Source of the DNA: Brachyhypopomus gauderio
Taxonomy: Eukaryota > Chordata > Actinopteri > Gymnotiformes > Hypopomidae
Length of the DNA: 64,000 nt
Reading direction: 5' to 3'
NCBI RefSeq assembly: GCF_052324685.1
Contig: NC_135213.1
Location: forward strand, 1,509,646-1,573,645
Shown here: piece after piece, positions 37,499-50,547 of the stretch
Layout: each line of letters begins with the position of its first letter
How positions within the stretch are numbered: the first letter of the stretch is position 1
Translations under genes and position numbers: made by a program
Notes under the pieces: generated by a model
Seen by the model: only the letters and a program-made list of their open reading frames with translations
What the model was told of the DNA's origin: nothing
Database searches by the model: none

Positions 37499-39446
37499 GG
37501 TAGAGGACAGTCATGGCACCCGACTATCATCTTTGATAGCTTCGCCACAGGGGCAAAAATAGGGGGTTATAGAACAGGGGCAATTATCCAATCAAACCAT
37601 CACACCAGCGTAAGGAGCCAATCTGAAGGTTAGGACACGTGGGGGCGGGGTGAGAGAGGCGGGGTGAGGGAGGCGGGCGGGGCAATCGGGCGATACGAGG
37701 TGGTTACTCAGTATCGAGCGCTTACACAATTCTGTCTCCTGCATTGGAATACTTATTCTGAGCGACAGCAGGGCGTCGCTCTTGTGAGCACCGCCCTCTG
37801 GCTTCTCTAGGCTGTCAGGGGGAGGAGCCACACCTGGGTCCCGCCGGGCGCTCAGGGGACAGATGGTGGGGTCGCTGCCCTGGGAGGGAGCACCCACTGG
37901 GGGGCTGGCCTCTCCCACGGCTCTCTGAGCCTCTCCGTTCTCCAGGGGTGCACCTCTGATGTGACCTGTGGGAGAGAGAGTCCCAGTCACTCAGGGATTG
38001 GCAATACGCCAAAAACATCATAACAATACATCACCATACACAGCACTTTTAAAATGTATATATATCTCTGACACTAAACTGAGCACAGCACATTTTTTTT
38101 TATATGAAAACTACTGTACAATGACATTTAAATGAACTGTTGGCAAATTAAACAAATGAAGTGCACAGCACATTGTGTAAGATGTCCCGTTGCTCTGGAA
38201 ACTTTACACTGCAGTACACTCTAGTTCTCCCTCTCACACTCAATATATATTAGAATTAAGAAGGCTATATAAAAAGTGGTGTGCTAACTAAATTAGAGCA
38301 ATATCCCTAAATAAACTAACTGAATTAGAACAATTTATTTCCTTGTAATTGTTCATTTTCAAAGCAGCTTCGGTTGATGTTTCCAAAAATACTAACAATA
38401 TCCATGATATATCAAGATAAGAATACCGCAACATAGGTTTATCGTAATCACTTTAACATATCACACTGCCCAGCCCTACATAACACCAGTGGATTTGTTA
38501 TCGCTGGTCTGGTATGTTCATGAGCTGATCGAGTAAGCACAGCCCCAACAGCCCATGGTGTCTTCAGCATCCGTAGAAGTGCTTGGAGATTAGATCTGGG
38601 GAGAGGTTTTCCCAACGCACGGCTCACACACACGTGATGCAGGTACACAGTCCTATATCTAGGGTCTGGTCCATCAGTCCCTCTGCATTCTTTTGCATTC
38701 AAAACAACAAGAGCCGCTTTTGTTTGAAATCCAGCCTCCGTGATGTCAACTGGCAGTTTCCAACTCAGCTTCTCTCTGTGTGATGCAGACACTCTTCATC
38801 CCACGCCTCTTCATCCTCCTCCTCACTGAAGGTAAGCCACAGCTCCCAGACTCTGCAGGGGACGCCGGCTCTCCAAAACAGCCTGCAGTTCTTATTTTAC
38901 AGAGTCTAATTTAGCCGCTTCTATCAAACCAACAAACATGCGCAACATTTCTGGAATGTGGTTTGGTTTTTAATAAGCATATTGGTATTTTGAGTAACTA
39001 AAGTTCATTAGAGGGAATGCAGCATTCAAGAGCATGACAAGAGAAGGCTCGTTTTGAGCAGCAGACAGAGCAGTTTGACGGCTGTTTGCAAATGACAGTA
39101 TTTACAAATCACTTCATCCCTCACAAAAACGCCCACTCTGTGGTCTTGACAAACAAGTCCAACAGCTAAAGATATAAAGGAACAGCTCAAAGGTAACAGG
39201 ACACCCTCACCAGAACAGGAGACCTCAAGCTGACAGTTGCGGTAGAGTAAAAGTCTTCAACCCAGAGCAGCCGTGGAGCGGTGATCACTCACCGTTGGGC
39301 ATGTTCTCAGCAGGTGGAGGTGTCTCCTGCTCCTCCGGTTTGTGAGACGTTACGGTATCTGGGAGCACGTCGCCACCGGGCTGTGGTCCTCCCGTCTGGA
39401 GAGGACTGGTCTCGGTCCACACTGACTGACTGGTTCCGTCCTCCAT
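25413..39446 (-). CDS. golga3: Golgin subfamily A member 3 (golgin-160)
   Basis: Peripheral Golgi coiled-coil protein acting in vesicle tethering, Golgi positioning and apoptosis signalling. The 23 coding exons (minus) are 39293-39446, 37726-37965, 36610-36722, 34851-35503, 34471-34582, 34065-34371, 33110-33312, 32842-32979, 32389-32550, 30885-31253, 30653-30730, 30188-30451, 29893-29987, 29576-29792, 29188-29331, 27607-27804, 27220-27336, 26857-26996, 26549-26681, 26344-26466, 26007-26171, 25723-25880, 25413-25584. They total 4455 nt, 1484 residues, against about 1498 in human. Residues 1-390 are a disordered head containing the conserved LEEQLKQYRVQRHKER and FSTLDPELMLHPE blocks; about 410-1400 is continuous coiled coil; the tail has IPDCPVPASLLDELL and QEMDSLQKQMEEH. 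The donor at 26006 (GTCCGA) is weak. Many exons are bordered by CA/UG repeats. Confidence 0.96.
25585..27060. repeat. Series of CA/GT microsatellites in 3' GOLGA3 introns
   Basis: Tracts at 25586-25616, 25943-25990, 26174-26224, 26317-26339, 26513-26548, 26818-26846 and 27003-27056. Most lie within 25 bp of a splice site. Tracts read as UG precede acceptors, and tracts read as CA follow donors, in transcript sense. Confidence 0.9.
28099..28840. repeat. 23-bp minisatellite split by a transposon fragment
   Basis: Units TACTGAACGAGTGTATTAGC+GTG repeat about eight times at 28099-28282. A related version (GAGTGCATTACAGTG) repeats about six times at 28692-28836. Between them lies dispersed-repeat sequence, so the array was interrupted by insertion. 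All within the GOLGA3 intron between exons 29188-29331 and 27607-27804. Confidence 0.85.
28284..28690. mobile_element. CAAGTC-rich dispersed repeat, truncated
   Basis: It starts CAGAGGTGGGACCAAGTCAG and continues with many CAAGTC/GAGTCAAGTC direct repeats, a pattern common at the ends of fish hAT-like elements. The matching inverted right end is not found, and the right part (28480-28690) is AT-rich. Family assignment is tentative. Confidence 0.55.
28852..29144. mobile_element. hAT MITE (SPIN/Charlie-like ends)
   Basis: Ends CAGCAGTCACGAACC and GGTTGGGGACCGCTG form inverted repeats, flanked by the exact 8-bp duplication TACTAGAG (28844-28851, 29145-29152). The 293-bp AT-rich body has no coding capacity. 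The CAGCGGTCCCCAACC-type terminus is typical of vertebrate hAT MITEs. Confidence 0.85.
29840..29880. repeat. (ATGG)n microsatellite
   Basis: About ten GGAT/ATGG units with one interruption, in a GOLGA3 intron. Confidence 0.9.
30001..30186. repeat. Complementary CA and GT tracts within one GOLGA3 intron
   Basis: The 200-bp intron 29988-30187 contains a (CA)37 run at 30001-30074 next to its acceptor and a GT/GC-rich run at 30137-30184 next to its donor. In the transcript these read as UG and CA respectively and can pair with each other. Confidence 0.9.
31254..31800 (-). other. GOLGA3 intron, acceptor-proximal part
   Basis: A CA tract at 31258-31294 (UG in the transcript) adjoins the acceptor. 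The following 500 bp are unique sequence with no gene or repeat family recognised. Confidence 0.6.
31880..32388. repeat. Tandem copies of GOLGA3 exon end plus donor plus (CA)n
   Basis: About ten cassettes, each containing on minus the segment CTGGAGAGAGAGCTGGATCAG (shown split: CTGGAGAGAG, AGCTGGATCAG), then GTACACAC and a CA run of variable length. The first part equals the final codons (LERELDQ) of exon 32389-32550 and the second is its 5' splice site. Copies sit near 31920, 31967, 32011, 32048, 32099, 32160, 32206, 32247 and 32325, with more decayed ones before. Confidence 0.92.
32555..32790. repeat. GGTGGAGTCAG purine-rich minisatellite
   Basis: Irregular repeats of GTGGAGTCAGGTGAG and GTGGAGTCAGAGAGGAG fill the GOLGA3 intron between exons 32842-32979 and 32389-32550. 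Confidence 0.85.
33588..34035. repeat. 30-bp minisatellite in a GOLGA3 intron
   Basis: About fourteen units built on GGTTAGCACCGCTAGCCACT followed by GGATTCCACT, some shortened to a CCATAGCACC variant. The array reaches to about 30 bp from the donor of exon 34065-34371. Unit length divisible by three keeps minus-strand frames open; these are not genes. Confidence 0.92.
34583..34652. repeat. (CA)n microsatellite at a GOLGA3 acceptor
   Basis: About 33 CA units, read as UG in the transcript, directly ahead of the acceptor of exon 34471-34582. Confidence 0.92.
35504..36033 (-). other. GOLGA3 intron segment, no gene seen
   Basis: A GA-rich patch at 35510-35585 and otherwise unique sequence. Confidence 0.5.
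36034..36204. mobile_element. Fold-back (long inverted repeat) MITE
   Basis: Arms of about 60 bp, beginning GTGCTGTCAATTCCAGGTGC on the left and mirrored at 36145-36204, enclose a short loop. The element lies between A-rich runs (36021-36030, 36207-36220). No 8-bp or TA duplication could be defined, so the superfamily is unresolved. Confidence 0.75.
36285..36605. repeat. 33-bp minisatellite abutting a GOLGA3 donor
   Basis: About nine units of TAGCATGTTGGCTAGCATGT plus CACTGCGCAGGGC, starting about 10 bp from the 5' splice site of exon 36610-36722. The minus-strand frame runs open from the exon through the array (period LANMLALRTDM) to a stop at 36220. Confidence 0.92.
36725..36779. repeat. 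(CA)n microsatellite at a GOLGA3 acceptor
   Basis: About 27 CA units, UG in transcript, next to the acceptor of exon 36610-36722. A similar tract lies mid-intron at 37448-37496. Confidence 0.9.
37966..39292 (-). other. GOLGA3 first coding intron
   Basis: 1.3 kb between the start-codon exon and the next. A fragment ending CACTGCCCAGCCCTA near 38477 resembles a hAT terminus, but no partner end was identified. Otherwise nothing recognised. Confidence 0.45.
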
Positions 39447-40080
39447 CCTTGAGTGAATGCGAGTGATGCCGCACCGGGGTCCATGGACGGGGGCGCCTCT
39501 CCTACCGCGGGTCTCACAGATCTCGGTTAACGGAACCAGTCGAGCTCCCGGTATGTCAACCTGGAATATATCGTGATATATATACACATAACCGTGGCGA
39601 TGTTTTCGGTTTTATTTCATGTGTGTTAGGCCACAATCTCTAAAGAATGTATAACGATAACGGATAACGAGCTGGCGTGGATGTAATCTTTATTCCTGGA
39701 TCTGTTAATGTCACGCACGATAAATATTTGTCTTGTGAATCAGGAACGGTTGATAATCAGTTAGCATTAGCCACCTAGCCACGCTCGAGGATTAGGCTAG
39801 CTGCCAGGACCACCGCCTGCTCGCGACGGCAGGAAAACACACGAACGTCTAACACTCTCCGCCAACCTGTATACTCCGTAATAAACAAACGAACGGAAAT
39901 AAGTTTTACAAGATTTACACGCCGGTGTCAACAAACAAAAGCTTTTATTTACCAACCTTCGAGCCGTCCTCCTCCCAGCTCGAACTACGTGGCTGTTTAG
40001 ATTCCGTGAGTTTCAGAATCCGACTTGAAACATCGTGCGTCGTAACAAAGTTCCGGGTAGGAAAGCGGCTTACGCGCCTA
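39447..40080 (-). promoter_or_regulatory. golga3: GOLGA3 5' UTR and promoter region
   Basis: The start-codon exon extends to an acceptor (TATTCCAG on minus) after 39560. A likely noncoding first exon ends with the donor GTAAAT (minus, near 39947-39952). CpG-rich sequence at 39950-40080 is the probable promoter. Exact start unknown. Confidence 0.5.
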
Positions 40081-41285
40081 TACACATCAATAACGAGGCG
40101 AATGACACACTGAAATAACGCAATTATAGAAATACATTTATGTACATATTTATTACATTTATTTTACACCACTGTATATTTCCATTTCTTTTTAAAACCT
40201 AAACACTTAAAATATAGTGTAGCTATCCAATGTTTGCTTTGCCATTTCCATGCTGCCATATCTTAATATTCTGCAGTCATATCATTCAATGTAACTATTA
40301 GAAGTTATAATAGTCAACTTGTATGCTATTACTGCACCTGACCAGAACTGGTCCCAATAAATGTTAACGTATAAAACTCAGTGTAGCTTAGGTGATAGTA
40401 GTGTTTTCCCAAAGTGGTGCAGAACATGCTTTAAAATATATAAATTTTGTTAAATTAACAGCAAAATGTTACATGTTCAGTGAATTACTTGAAAGTATGT
40501 AATAATTAATCCATTAATTGAACATAACAGTGTTCATCTGTCCATTACTGTTGTTTCCCAGCATTATAGCTTCACAATCAACAGAACAGTTACTGATGTA
40601 ACAGGTATTTCCCAGAATACTTTGCATCAAGCATGTCAACATTCACCAAAAAGCAACGACACATTCAACATTGGCCCCACATTCATGCTTCCAAAACAGA
40701 GACCAGTGAGGGGATTAAGGATAAAGCATTGGTTTTTAATTTGGTTTTTCTTCACAACCCTTAAACATAATGTGCATAACATTTTACCACTAGAAAAAGT
40801 GAGATTAACCCCATTAACCATTGAGATACCAACGCGAGTCAACAGACCAGTTTCCCTCTGTCACGTGCTCAAGAAAGCAAGGGAATGCAAGAAAAGTCTA
40901 CAGGATCGATTCACTTCAAAATAAAGACAAAGGAAACTTTGTGAGCGTTCAATGTGTCAAGCCAACAACCCGGATCAGTGAAAGACCATCCGTTCTGTCA
41001 CCACCTTGCTGTTTCACCGTCATACACACCAGGATGCTAATCTCACACTCCAGATGCCCTCTGCCTAATGGAATGACCAGAAGTAATTTTAGTCCGAGTC
41101 CTAAACACACCATAGCACATTTCTGTGAAAACGAGTAACCGTGGGTTCAAGGCCTGCAGGTGTTTAACGTGAACTTCTGCTGGGTATCTTAACACTAACT
41201 TGTTTGGGTTCCTTTCATTCCTGTTAGCTGAGCACTAGGCCTTAGTGTAAGCAAGCACAGCACACACTCAGACAGACACGGTGAC
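40081..41285. other. GOLGA3-RANBP1 intergenic region
   Basis: AT-rich at 40130-40560; a 100-codon open frame at 40622-40924 has no recognisable domain and overlaps an open frame on the other strand. I see no gene. Confidence 0.5.
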
Positions 41286-41900
41286 TTTATTTTCCTGATT
41301 CTCAGTCAAACAAGTAGTCCAGTCTTGGTTTCGTAGGATTTATTTAGAGTTCCCTCAGACGCAGGTCTAACCCACTTCAGCCAAACTCCAGCTACCCAAA
41401 CAACCATCACACAGGGAGCTGACCACCCTGGTTAAATCCTCACTCATACCCCTCCCCTCGGGCCACACATCACTTCACAACCTTCAAGAGTACAAAACAA
41501 ACAAAAAAAAAATAAAAACAAAAACAAAACAGAAAATGCAAGAAAAAAAAAAAAAGTCACCCAATGTGGGAACAGACTAAGCGCAGACACCTGGTGTGAG
41601 TGTGTGTACCTGTGGAGGGGCGGGGCGACAGAGTGTGAGTGGGCGTGTGTGTGTGAACGCGCTCGCGTGTTATGTGAATATCTTGATTGCGAAATGGACA
41701 CCAAGAGTGGCATCAAGGTGTTGATGTGTGAAGTCAGGAGGCAAACAAATGAAAAACAAAACAAAAGTAAAAAAAACAAACAAAAAAAAGTGTCCAAATG
41801 TCATTATCAGAGTCTATTGTAGAAAAGGGAGAAGCGCTGCAGGACAGAGAGACGCGGCCACTCCCATCTCCAGCCAGAGGGGGCGCCGCCACTTCCCTCT
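41286..41900 (-). other. ranbp1: RANBP1 3' UTR
   Basis: Two minus-strand AATAAA signals at 41339-41344 and 41286-41291 follow the stop codon at 41901-41903. The segment is A-rich on plus (41490-41560, 41745-41790). Confidence 0.65.
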
Positions 41901-43595
41901 TCAGTTCTCCTCCGGCTTCTTCTCCTTCTCTTCCTTCTCCTCCTTCACGTTCTGCGTCTGCTCTGAGCTCTCAGTCTTCTCTTTTACAGAGAGCTCCTCC
42001 AGCTTCTCTGCTACTTTGTCAGCGTTACCTGTCGTTACACACACACACGTACGTCACAAAAAGCCTCAACCGAAGGCCCATAGCACAGAGTCCTGGTGCT
42101 GAAGTCAGACGGAGGTTTGTGACAGTGAAGTTAAAGTGATGGGACCCTGTTGAGACCCTGACCCTTACTACGAAATGCTGGCTAATTATTAAACAAGAGT
42201 AATCAAATTGGAATTAAGAAATCTATACAAGGAGATGTGCAGAGCTGAAAACAGCTGGAGTTTGACCTTTGACTTGGGAGTGTGTGTGCTAAAGCCCCTC
42301 TGATTTTCCCAGAGCCCCCTCACTGAGGATGTTGCGGAACACACTGCATCTTGCCAGCAGGAGGGGCTAGCGAGCAACATCGCGCAATCCGCAGGCTGCT
42401 GTAGCAGACTGAAAAAGTTTGGGGTCGTAGGGAGCGGCCCGAAACAGAGTGAGTCTGCGATAGGGGTGCGGCAGGGGACGGGGCCAACTCACCATCCAGA
42501 GACTTCCTCACTTCCTCTTTGCATTCGTCAAACTTCAACTTAAACTTCTGTGCATCTGCAGAAAGAAGGAAAAACTGTGAATGGCTGCGAGTGTGAATGG
42601 CTGAGAGACGCAGTGTAAGTGGCTCCATACTGGCAATTGCTTTAGGGCCGTACCGGGCCCCGCGCTAGAGAACTAGTGCTGTGTGTTACTCACTCTCAGC
42701 GTTGAGGAAGCGGATGGCTAGCAGCTCTGGTTTGGGTTCTTCATCTGCAAAGTCAGCATGCGTGTTCCACACCCAGGCCCTGTCACTGCCTGCGTTCGGC
42801 TTCAGCTCCATGGCGGGCATGACTACACACACACACCCCCACGCACACACCACAGACACACACAGTTCTCAGCTGAAAATAATGTCCAAGAGCCACTTTT
42901 TTTTTTTACTGTGTTACGGCAAAGAGCCACTTCATACAGGGACATGTAAATTGTTGACGGGGTGGGGGTGGTGTGTAGTGGACAGTATTAGGGGCTCGCT
43001 AGGCTTGTAAACAAACCGAGCACCACGAAGATGTAGCAGTGTGTCGCCCTCAGAGTTGATGAGGTAACCGGGCCACTACACAGACAGTTTGTGCAGGTGA
43101 GAGTGCGGACCGGCTGGGGAGCCGCATGAAACCAGGCAAAAAGCCGCATGCGTCTCCCAGGTTGGCCACTCCTGATTTAGCTTATCTGTGATAAATTGTG
43201 GTCATCACTTTTCACTTGGTAGTTACCGTTTATAATTTGGCCAGAAACACTTCCATTGCGTTGTGATTGGATTTGTAGTGTTTCTGAAATGTAGTGTACC
43301 TGTTGTAATTTTGAGGAATTTCTGTATTTGCAGCAAGCAACGCAATGGGCTTTCTTGACAACCATATTAATGTCAAGTACATTCAATACGAGAAGAAACA
43401 GCCAACCCAAGAGTGCGAGTCATCACTTTAAAAAGCTGACTTTCGTTGACAAATACTCATGTCACATACAAAAACGCATCTCACAGTGATGTTCCTTATG
43501 GCAGCTTTAAAGACCTGTGGCTAATATATTACTCACTGCAGCCTTTAAAGGGCCTCATGAGATACCGTGGAGAGCCGTTGAGGCGTGTTTTTGGA

Positions 43596-43641
<46 letters not shown>

Positions 43642-46019
43642 CTGATGGAGGCATGTCAGTGGGTGTGGCAGCTGGGTGGAAGGTGGGCGGGGCTCACTGT
43701 GGTGGTTGGCGCAGATCTTGAGCGTGCGGTCGCGGCGCATGAGCAGGCGGATGGAGCCCTTCTCTTTGTGGCGGAGCAGCTTCACGTCGCCTGTGCCGCG
43801 CTCCTTCCACTCCGGAGACTCGCTCTCGCTGGCAAACCGGTACAGCTTCGCTCGCCTGCGCGCGCGCGCACACACACACACAGTTTTGCATCACTGTCTC
43901 CGTTTCCCAGCAACGAGGACATCATCGGACCGGAGCGGGACCCTGCGGCCCTGCACTTAAGTAGCCTGGACTTCCTTTTTCTGTTTTATTCTGTACTGTT
44001 GAAGTCCGTTCAAAGCAATAAGCAGCAGAGTGCATCATATCTGGGAACTAGTGACAGTTTATGGTTACTACCTGCAGGTAATCAACATTTGATTGGGTTC
44101 TCCTGATTTACATAAACCAATAAAAAAATAATAAAAACAGCCAGCCCAACTGCAGCAGTAGCCAATCAGTGACACTCAATGCCACACGGCTAAGACAGAA
44201 GGCCCAACTGGGATTGAACCTGTGTGGTGTTTGAAGAGCAGGACCGGTGGACCTGTGTGGTGTTTGAAGAGCAGGACATGCTCACATTTTGAACAGCTCC
44301 TCCTCATCCTCCTCCAGGGTTTTGACCTCACGCTCCGGCAGCGACACGATGGGCTCAAACTGGGGGTCGTGGTTCGTATCATCTGCATTATCTGTGGGCG
44401 TTTCGTGGTCGTCTTGCGTGTCCTTGCCGAAGAAAAACACGACAACAGTGGTTTTAGCCCAAACCTCCCACACAACCCCAACGGAGATGCTCGTGACAAT
44501 GGCCTGTATTCACAAACCTACAGAGGAAGGCTGATCTAGGATCAGATTCCAGTCTTACTTATTTGAATGAAATGTATCCAAAGACTTCAGAGGTTTTGTG
44601 AAACCAGCCGCCATTCTAATGTCTGTCGCTACAGCTCACACTCCTTGTACCACCTGGGGTGTTGGTGTGGGCGGGTTTGGTGAGCTCAGAGCGGGAACGT
44701 TAGAACGAAAGCCGGCGGGATTTAAAGCGCTCACTCCAAACTTCTCCTTTTGTCCACGATTTGCTGCAGCAACCACTCACTCCCCACCGGTCCTGAACTT
44801 GGACCGAGTCGAGTTTAACGGGGACGTCAGCGCGCGCCCTGTTACGATCCGGTGCATCAACACACAGTAAACCAAGAGTGCACCAGACTTCTCCTCCTCA
44901 AGTTCACGGCGCTCGGTGCTGCTACACGAAACATCTCCGGTGAAGCGTCACCGATAACGGTCTTCCAACCAGGATTTAACGTGCAGCCGGAACCCTGGCC
45001 TCGGGTTAAAAGCACATGTCCTCCGCTGAATAGCTACAAAGAACCGGGAGACAGCTCGCTGCTTGGCCGCTCTTCGCCACTATTAGCTAGCTAGGCCGCA
45101 GAATAACGCCAGAAAATCGAGATTTCCTTTGTACTCAAATATCACACACATTAGTTCAATTCAATAAGTTTTTCAACAGTTATGGGTCCATCTCTGCAGC
45201 GGGTCTCCACACCACCAGGACAGCGTGCAGGACCGTTAGCTCGCTGGCTACAGCTATGTTGGCCTAGTGAGAGTCGGCGGGTAAACGTCCGCGTTAATGC
45301 GAGCCTGTCGGGAAATAAAACTCCTCCTAAATAAGAGCGGGTGGTCGGCGGCTGTGAGGGGTCGTGAAGCGTCTCTGGAGGGGGGAGCGTCTCCACCAAC
45401 ACCAACTAGCGTTAGCGGCACCGACCCGGAACTAGCGCCGCCGCACTCGGCTAGCGAGCCCGAACCCGGACTAGGCACACCGTCGTGAAACTACCAGCGC
45501 CCATGAAGAAAAGGCTTCAGTTCGTGTTTGGTTTACGTCAAAATGCCACCAGGTTTTATTTTATTCGAGCTCAACGGCCACGACGTCCGTGTTTAAGGCG
45601 GGACGCGCTCGCGTTAGCCACGGCTAGTCCGCCAGAACAGGCGGTAAAGTGGGGGACCACAACGGGACTAATGTCCTACAAAGACACCCGAACACGACGG
45701 TACTACAGCGGGACTAATGTCCTCTAAAGACACAGACACGACGGTACCGGTGGGTCGGAGAGACGTTTACAGGTGGACTATTCCGCCTGAAATGAGCGAG
45801 CCGGCCCGCGGGGTAACCGCCGTCTTCGGTTAATCGGAGCGCGCGAGCGACCTCGCGCCGGCTTTTAAATTCCCCCCCCATCACAAACCAGTCAAATATG
45901 CGCCAAAACGAACGCTTTAACAGTCAACATCGGCCTCCTGACAAAAAAATAACCGCGTCAAACGATCCAAAATGAACACGTGCGCACCGAAATGATTTTC
46001 TCACCTTCGGATCCGCCAT
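41901..46019 (-). CDS. ranbp1: Ran-specific GTPase-activating cofactor RANBP1
   Basis: RANBP1 binds RanGTP in the cytoplasm, stimulates RanGAP and helps release export complexes. Exons on minus: 46005-46019, 44286-44422, 43698-43855, 42694-42822, 42493-42555, 41901-42028; 630 nt, 209 residues, in phase throughout. Almost the whole protein is the Ran-binding domain (about residues 22-162). It is recognised by [39 protein letters not shown] and [14 protein letters not shown]. The C-terminal [11 protein letters not shown] (about 172-182) matches the nuclear export signal of mammalian RANBP1 and is followed by a Lys/Glu-rich tail. The first exon encodes only MADPK. The first intron (44423-46004) is unusually CpG-rich. 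An uninterrupted G25 run lies in intron 3 about 60 bp from a donor. Confidence 0.97.
43614..43638. repeat. G25 homopolymer
   Basis: An uninterrupted run of 25 G on plus (C in the RANBP1 transcript), about 60 bp downstream of the donor of exon 43698-43855. Homopolymer length may be affected by sequencing. Confidence 0.85.
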
Positions 46020-46199
46020 GGTTGTGTAGATGTTTGAAGATTACGGAGTTTCGATGGTTTGATTCGGCGCTGTGGCTGGAGTTGAGCTACTTTCTTCCTT
46101 TCGCGCGCCGAGCCGGAGGATCGCGTCGGTGACGCAGCTGCTGCCCAGACGAGGCTGTGGATGTGTTCACGGCGCGCGAATCTGCGCAAATCAGCGCAA

Positions 46200-46200
<1 letters not shown>
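44630..46200. promoter_or_regulatory. ranbp1: CpG-rich RANBP1 promoter and first intron
   Basis: CpG dinucleotides are frequent from about 44690 to 46160, unlike flanking sequence, with GC-rich blocks (45830-45870, CGCGCGAGCG) and the RANBP1 start codon at 46019. This probably is a CpG-island-like promoter extending into intron 1. No TATA box is evident. Confidence 0.5.
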
Positions 46201-47967
<1,767 letters not shown>

Positions 47968-49033
47968 TTTATTTTTCTTTAAAATATATATATTTATATA
48001 TATATATATATATACACACACACAGATTTTTGTATTTTAAATACCCCAAAAACCTCCCTCCCTCCCAAAATTCCTATCCCTCGCTCCATCTCTCCTCTCA
48101 CACCCTCTAGTTGTGCAGCACATCGCCCCCCCCCCCCATCTTTTTTTTGTTGTTTTTCTGTGGTTTTTTTTTTTTAAAGACGTCTGCGAACATAAATTAA
48201 ACACTACCGCTCATGTCCTGTGGGGGGAGCCGACACTATAGAAGCCAGGAGCGGCGGGGTTAGCAAGCTAGCTGGTTGGGTGTTAGGTAGCTTGGAGCTG
48301 AAGGCAGCGTGCCTTCACTCTGCCAGTGCCCATGTCTGGTAGGGGGAGCAGCGGGCGCTGGAGTGTGGAACTAGCAGACTACTTGAGGGGCCGAGCCAGA
48401 GCTTCTGCCCTCCCTTCTCGTCCGCCGTGGCCAGTGAACCTTCCCAACATACATTCTGACTCCGTAAAAGTCATTGTCAGTTCAGTTCCGAAGGCTAATC
48501 AGCTCTGCTCAACTGAAGTGGTCAGAATGTCTCCGTCCTCAGTCCCCTCTGTGGTCGACATGGTAGCAACAATGGACACAGTCCCTCCGTGTCTTTAGTC
48601 CTGCTGGTCACTTTCTTTACCGAACGTTCTTAGGTCCATCGAATTATGCACGTCTCTGGCGGTCCCGAGGCGCCTTGAAGACACAGGTCCAATGAGGACA
48701 CACCACTGATATGCTTTGGTCCTCATGGACGGTGTCCAGACGCATATCCCTGTGGGCCAGACACGGGTGGTGTCCAAACAGTTCGCCACTGTTGAGGAGG
48801 ATCCACTACCACTCCTGATTGGGTGACAAGTTAACTGGGCACGGCTGAGATTGGTCCACAGCATGTGGTGGGCGGGTACAGCAGAGTAAAGGACAACGTG
48901 CTTCTTGTTTAATGGCACTAGAGGAAAACTCACTTTAGTCAAAAGGCATGCATATTCCACCCTCATTTCAGAGAGTTCGTCAGCGTGTGTTCTAGTGTGC
49001 GGTGTGCTCTATTTGTATGTGTGTATGTATGTA

Positions 49034-49071
<38 letters not shown>

Positions 49072-49119
49072 CTCCTAACGTCTGGTTTTGATTAGGCTTC
49101 GTTGTTCGGGGGTCGGGGG
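47968..49119 (-). other. atosb: ATOSB 3' UTR
   Basis: The stop codon is at 49120-49122 and the first clear minus-strand AATAAA is at 47968-47973, giving a UTR of about 1.15 kb. It contains GT tracts at 49017-49070 and homopolymer patches (48127-48175). Confidence 0.6.
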
Positions 49120-50491
49120 TCACACTCGTGAAGAGTATTTGGGGTTTTTCGGCACCTCGGTGAAAGACTTCAGCTCGTAAGGAATCCCCGTGTCCACCTC
49201 GATGGACCTGCGGGAGAACAGCAGGCGGATCTCACTGTGCAAGTAGATCTTTCCAGACTTGGAGCTCTGGAACCTGTGAGAGTGAGAGAAGACAGCCAGA
49301 GATCCAGAGAGAGAAGAAGGGAGGGAGAGAGGGAGAGAGATGACTGACATCACTGGGAATCCTCCATCATGATCCAAACATGCAGTGGACAGGAAAAGCT
49401 CCCTCAGTCCACAGCCCTCCACCTAACAGTGCTGGAGCGTCTCGGTGACGGGGGCGATGTTACCCTAAGGGCTCATCCATCTGCCCTTAAGGGAAGGGCT
49501 GCGTTGTAGGTCTCTCCGCTGAAGCAACTCTTAGCCAGGTCTACATTTCACAGACATGATGAATTTTCTGTTTTTCATCATGTCACAGTTTCCTGCTCAC
49601 TTTCCATTTAAGCTTGTGTGTTCTTGCCCGAATATGTGAATACACACTCAAGGAAGGAATTTGTACCTAAGGTGCATCAGGTAGCATAGAATCTTTTTCC
49701 TGTCAGGGGCGGGGCTCACAGGCCCCTCCCCCAAGCCCTCCGCCTCCTCCACAGGCACCAGGAAGATGCGATGGCGCAGAAAGGTCATGTGATTGACAGG
49801 CATGTCCCCGAAATTATACGTCACCAGGAACATCTTCACCACAGTCTTATTGGGGTTGAATAAGGTCTGCAGATCAGAGGAAATGAGAAACACATCAGCG
49901 GTCTGGTCTCTTGCGCACGCACACAGACTCTACAGGAAACACTCAGGAAATATAAAAGATCCCAGTGACTCACCACTTGAATGGTCCCTGCTTTGGGTAC
50001 ATTGTATCCTTTCTTTCCCAGGGGGTCCAGGGAGATCACACCCTGATAGAAACACACGGTAGAGTGTGTCACTGCATACAGCTGCTGACTCAAAAAGCAA
50101 TGAATCATTTTTACTTTAATTGTAACTTTTTCCAGGGTGGAGAGCAAGCACAAAACCACAAAGACAGACAGACAGATACACACAAATAGAGAAACAGACA
50201 GACAGATACACACAGAGACAAATGTACACACAGAGGTAGAAACAGACAGAGAGACAGCCACAGATAGACCCAGAGACACTACAGACACACAGCACCACCC
50301 CCTTCGACCCACCCCACACATGCAGTCCTTACCAGGAAGGGCGATGGGGCGCTGTGCTCAGCCGTGTCGTAGTAGGTCACCTGCACAGGTAAGGTGGCGT
50401 GCTGAGGACAGTAGGAACCGCTGGCGCCGATCTCCGCAGTGAAGCCCTCGATCCTCCCGGACGGTGAGAAACGCCCCTTTAATATCGACTC

Positions 50492-50547
<56 letters not shown>

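Noticed and set aside
40622-40924. Possible small gene between GOLGA3 and RANBP1
   Set aside because: No domain, no splice pattern, and an equally open antisense frame; probably unique noncoding or old repeat sequence.
44630-46000. A separate gene in the CpG-rich RANBP1 intron 1
   Set aside because: Open frames there are short, lack motifs and have no consistent splice sites; CpG richness fits a promoter/first-intron island.
49836-50321. 161-codon minus frame rich in Cys, Val and Leu
   Set aside because: It runs across ATOSB exon 49974-50042 and intronic CTGT/GACA repeats in part in the right frame but passes through splice sites; only the exon portion is coding.
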